NCBI RefSeq assembly: GCF_000472965.1
Contig: NZ_AXAU01000033.1
Coordinates: 1 to 45,076, forward strand
Direction of reading: 5' to 3'
DNA from: Bradyrhizobium murdochi
Lineage (GTDB): Bacteria; Pseudomonadota; Alphaproteobacteria; Rhizobiales; Xanthobacteraceae
DNA length: 45,076 bases
Shown here: piece after piece, positions 43,022-45,076 of the stretch
How the letters are laid out: each line of letters begins with the position of its first letter
How positions within the stretch are numbered: position 1 is the first letter of the stretch
Made by a program: the position numbers and the translations under genes
The notes under the pieces: model-generated
The model's input: the letters and a program-made list of their open reading frames with translations, nothing else
The model's database searches: none
Told to the model about the DNA's origin: nothing

Positions 43022-43498
43022 TCAGGAGCCCTGCTCCGGCGCGATGACGATATTCGCCTTGAACCCCGCCGTCCGAATATACCCCAATAATTTCATCATA
43101 TCCGTGTAACAGACGTCCTTGTCGCCCCGCAGGTATACCACCCTCTCGGCCTCCGACCGGGTCTCCTTGATCGCCGTTATCTTGGGCAGGAGCTCATTGG
43201 CCGGAATCAGCGTGTCCCCGAGATAGAGCTCGACGTTGGAATTGCAGGCACCGCCGGTGCGCTTGACCGACAGCGTCAGCGGCGGCGCGTTGGCTTGCAG
43301 TTGCTTGCCGCCGCCGGCGACGGGCAGATCGATATCGATGGTCGAGGTCATCAATGGCGCGGCCACCATGAAGATGATGAGCAGCACCAGCATCACGTCG
43401 ACCATCGGCGTGACGTTGATCTCCGCCATCACCGCGGCGCGACGCCGGCCGCGACGGCCACCGCCGCCTCCGGCCGAACCTGCCATGTTCATCGCCAT
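43022..43498 (-). CDS. tolR: TolR (ExbD family)
   Basis: A 158-residue protein with a Gly/Arg-rich N-terminus (AGSAGGGGGRRGRRRAA), the single ExbD helix AEINVTPMVDVMLVLLIIFM (the Asp in MVDVML is the proton-path residue) and a periplasmic domain (YLRGDKDVCYTDMMKLLGYI). It lies between tolQ and tolA with short gaps. It couples the proton gradient to TolA. Confidence 0.94.
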   Translation of the reverse strand: MAMNMAGSAGGGGGRRGRRRAAVMAEINVTPMVDVMLVLLIIFMVAAPLMTSTIDIDLPVAGGGKQLQANAPPLTLSVKRTGGACNSNVELYLGDTLIPANELLPKITAIKETRSEAERVVYLRGDKDVCYTDMMKLLGYIRTAGFKANIVIAPEQGS

Positions 43499-43535
43499 GA
43501 TCTTGATCTCACGATGCGCTCGTCATTGGCCGCCC

Positions 43536-44249
43536 TCACGCCCGCTCGTCGATCTGGCGGGACAGGATGGCTGAAAACTCGTCGGCAAAACCTTCCAGCC
43601 GCTGCGCCTGCCGGTTCACCTCGGACGTGAACTTATTGTAGAAAATCGTCGCCGGGATGGCGGCGATAAGACCGATAGCGGTCGCAAACAGCGCCTCCGC
43701 GATGCCGGGCGCAACGACCGCGAGCGAAGTGTTTTTCGAGGCCGCGATCGACTGGAAGCTCGACATGATGCCCCAGACGGTTCCGAACAGGCCGACGAAC
43801 GGGCCGGCGGAGCCGACGGTTGCCAGCACCAGGAGCCGCCGCTCCAGCCGCTCGACTTCGCGCGCGATCGAGACGTTCATCACCTTCTCGATCCGCATCT
43901 GCAATCCGGCAAAGGAGCGCGACTGGCTCTCGAACGAGCGCTTCCACTCGCGCATGGCGGCGACGAAGCACGCCGCCATCGACTGCGTCGGTTTCGCCGA
44001 AAGCGCGCGATAGAGCTCCTCGATCGATTGTCCCGACCAGAACGCCTGTTCGAAGCGGTCCATCGCCCGCTTGGTGCGCGAATAGAGGAAAATCTTGTCG
44101 ATCGCGATCGCCCAGACCCAGACCGAGCAGGCGAGCAGGCCCAGCATGACTGACTTCACGACCCAGTGGGCCTGCCAGAATAGCGCGATCAGCGACACGT
44201 CGGCCGAGACGAGCGGCAGAGCTGACGGAGCCACGTCGGCGGGATTCAT
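43536..44249 (-). CDS. tolQ: TolQ (ExbB/MotA family)
   Basis: A 237-residue membrane protein with three helices: VVKSVMLGLLACSVWVWAIA (about 31-50), LATVGSAGPFVGLFGTVWGI (about 142-161) and SLAVVAPGIAEALFATAIGL ending in AAIPA (about 176-204). The first gene of tolQRAB; AGAGGAT precedes its ATG. With TolR it forms the proton-driven motor. No ybgC gene is found within the 827 bp upstream, where many proteobacteria have it. Confidence 0.95.
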   Translation of the reverse strand: MNPADVAPSALPLVSADVSLIALFWQAHWVVKSVMLGLLACSVWVWAIAIDKIFLYSRTKRAMDRFEQAFWSGQSIEELYRALSAKPTQSMAACFVAAMREWKRSFESQSRSFAGLQMRIEKVMNVSIAREVERLERRLLVLATVGSAGPFVGLFGTVWGIMSSFQSIAASKNTSLAVVAPGIAEALFATAIGLIAAIPATIFYNKFTSEVNRQAQRLEGFADEFSAILSRQIDERA

Positions 44250-44663
44250 GAGTAGTATCCTCTCAACGCAAGTGTCCCTAATTCCTCCGGGAGCAAATGG
44301 CCGCCGGGTTCACAACCGCGCGTCGGGCGCGGCGATTTGCGCCAGCGCGAGAGCCTGTTTCCTGTCGCATGGGGGGCCCGCCGAAAGCCGGGCATTGCTT
44401 CCCCTGCCAACATGTCAAAACGAGGGCTGCCAGCGCGTCATTCCGTCCCTAACCAGACGCTAAGCTTAGTTAACTTTCGGTTACCAATAGGGAATTCCAC
44501 TGCCGGAAGTCCAGTGCGGCCGGGCGGTTACGGGGGCCGGGGGCCCCGGGTTCCAGGCCCTCCCGGAGGTTGCGGGGCGGCCGGTGGCCCCGCCATTCGA
44601 GACAGCCGCTCCGCGGTCTCCTTAGGGCGAGGCGGACAAGATCTGTCCGCGTCATGCAATCCT
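44250..44663. other. Region upstream of tolQ, no gene found
   Basis: It holds the tolQ ribosome site, a TTAA-N7-TTAC near-match to the CtrA box at 44470-44484 (seven of eight bases), and a strikingly GC-rich stretch 44511-44595 with runs such as GGGGGCCGGGGGCCCC. Short open frames here have no protein-like character. Confidence 0.5.
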
Positions 44664-44742
44664 GTAGGATGGGTGGAGCGAAGCGATACCCATCAATGCC
44701 GGCGCAGAAGGTGATGGTTTCGCTTCGCTCTACCCATCCTAC
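44664..44742. repeat. Intergenic palindromic element (family E)
   Basis: The left arm GTAGGATGGGTGGAGCGAAG pairs with the right arm CTTCGCTCTACCCATCCTAC, with inner TACCCATCA / TGATGGTTT continuing the pairing. One mismatch (G/A) lies in the outer arms. A common rhizobial repeat form. Confidence 0.8.
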
Positions 44743-44779
44743 GATAGACGCACATTCGCGATCTCGCGACGCATTGCGC

Positions 44780-45076
44780 CCGAGGTTTGCATCTTCGCTT
44801 GGCCCTCTCACATCTGAGGGCGCAGGGAAGACCGGGTGCTGGCTGCACCCGCGGTCTCGTGTGCGATTTGCGCAAAAGAAAATGCACACGAGCATACAGG
44901 TACAGCGGGAGCATCCCGGCCTTCCCTGCGCAATGGCTTTACGGCTTACTTCGTACTCTTCCCGGAGAACGGCTCTTTTGCCTCCGTCGCTGCGCAAATA
45001 GTTTCACGCAGCTTAACGCCAGCACCGCGGCGCCCGAACCACACGACTTCGCCGTACGCTTCCTGCGCCTACGTCT
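44780..45076. repeat. Probable dispersed intergenic sequence, runs out of window
   Basis: This stretch, including CTCACATCTGAGGGCGCAGG, GGGTGCTGGCTGCACCC and CTTCCCTGCGCAATGGCTTT, looks like a repeat often found between Bradyrhizobium genes, where it is sometimes called as a spurious protein. The frame 44570-45001 has an Arg/Ser-rich composition with no domain and is judged non-coding. The identification rests on recollection of the motif. Confidence 0.45.

Noticed and set aside
44570..45001. Possible 143-residue protein at the right edge
   Set aside because: It lies across palindromic and dispersed repeat sequence, is Arg/Ser-rich without a domain, and has no ribosome binding site.

Overview
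The window is GC-rich chromosomal DNA of an alphaproteobacterium, most likely Bradyrhizobium or a close relative in the Nitrobacteraceae. Evidence for this is the split pntA1-pntA2-pntB transhydrogenase, a GapR homologue (DUF2312), DUF1036/DUF1244/DUF882 proteins, a tol-pal/cpoB-tilS-ftsH cluster, the typical Rhizobiales intergenic palindromes, and CtrA-type TTAA-N7-TTAA boxes. No tRNA, rRNA or CRISPR was seen. Apart from the 3' end of an IS481-type transposase at the left edge, the DNA looks like ordinary chromosome.

Layout. 1-0.4 kb: transposase tail and a Rhizobiales intergenic repeat. 0.4-8.3 kb (minus strand): an Ala/Lys-rich anchored protein, cupin, ChaA-like antiporter, alpha/beta hydrolase and serine hydrolase downstream of the pntA1-pntA2-pntB operon, then a 50-residue cytochrome oxidase subunit IV. 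8.4-12.5 kb: a Doc/AbrB toxin-antitoxin pair with a clear operator, an exported intradiol-dioxygenase-like protein, an M3 oligoendopeptidase, and an XRE regulator coupled to an unknown gene. 12.5-19.7 kb (plus strand): two membrane proteins, a sigma-54-dependent response regulator behind a perfect CtrA box, an L,D-transpeptidase and a DUF882 (M15-like) protein, the last two being envelope/peptidoglycan functions. 19.8-25.7 kb: gapR, DUF1244, DUF1036 overlapping pyruvate kinase, osmC, a TetR regulator and a GT87-type membrane glycosyltransferase, separated by palindromic repeats.

26-30.5 kb is the most unusual part. Two cobalamin riboswitches stand back to back, each with its own plausible promoter and the same 17-nt motif downstream of the aptamer. 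One drives metE (B12-independent methionine synthase). The other points at nrdAB (B12-independent class I ribonucleotide reductase), which is wrecked. It has an internal deletion in nrdA, a second deletion fusing nrdA out of frame to the middle of nrdB, and an in-frame TGA in what is left of nrdB. If the sequence is right, this strain must make deoxyribonucleotides with another reductase outside the window, plausibly B12-dependent NrdJ, while the riboswitch remains in place.

30.6-45 kb (mostly minus strand): the envelope/division cluster tolQ-tolR-tolA-tolB ... pal ... cpoB-tilS-ftsH. It is interrupted by a membrane GGDEF-EAL protein and an N-acyl-amino-acid/autoinducer-synthase-like (FeeM-type) gene between tolB and pal, and by an oppositely oriented hydrolase between pal and cpoB. 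The FeeM-like gene has a perfect CtrA box; pal and tolQ have 7-of-8 matches. This suggests cell-cycle control of envelope and signalling genes here. The last 0.8 kb holds only intergenic repeats.
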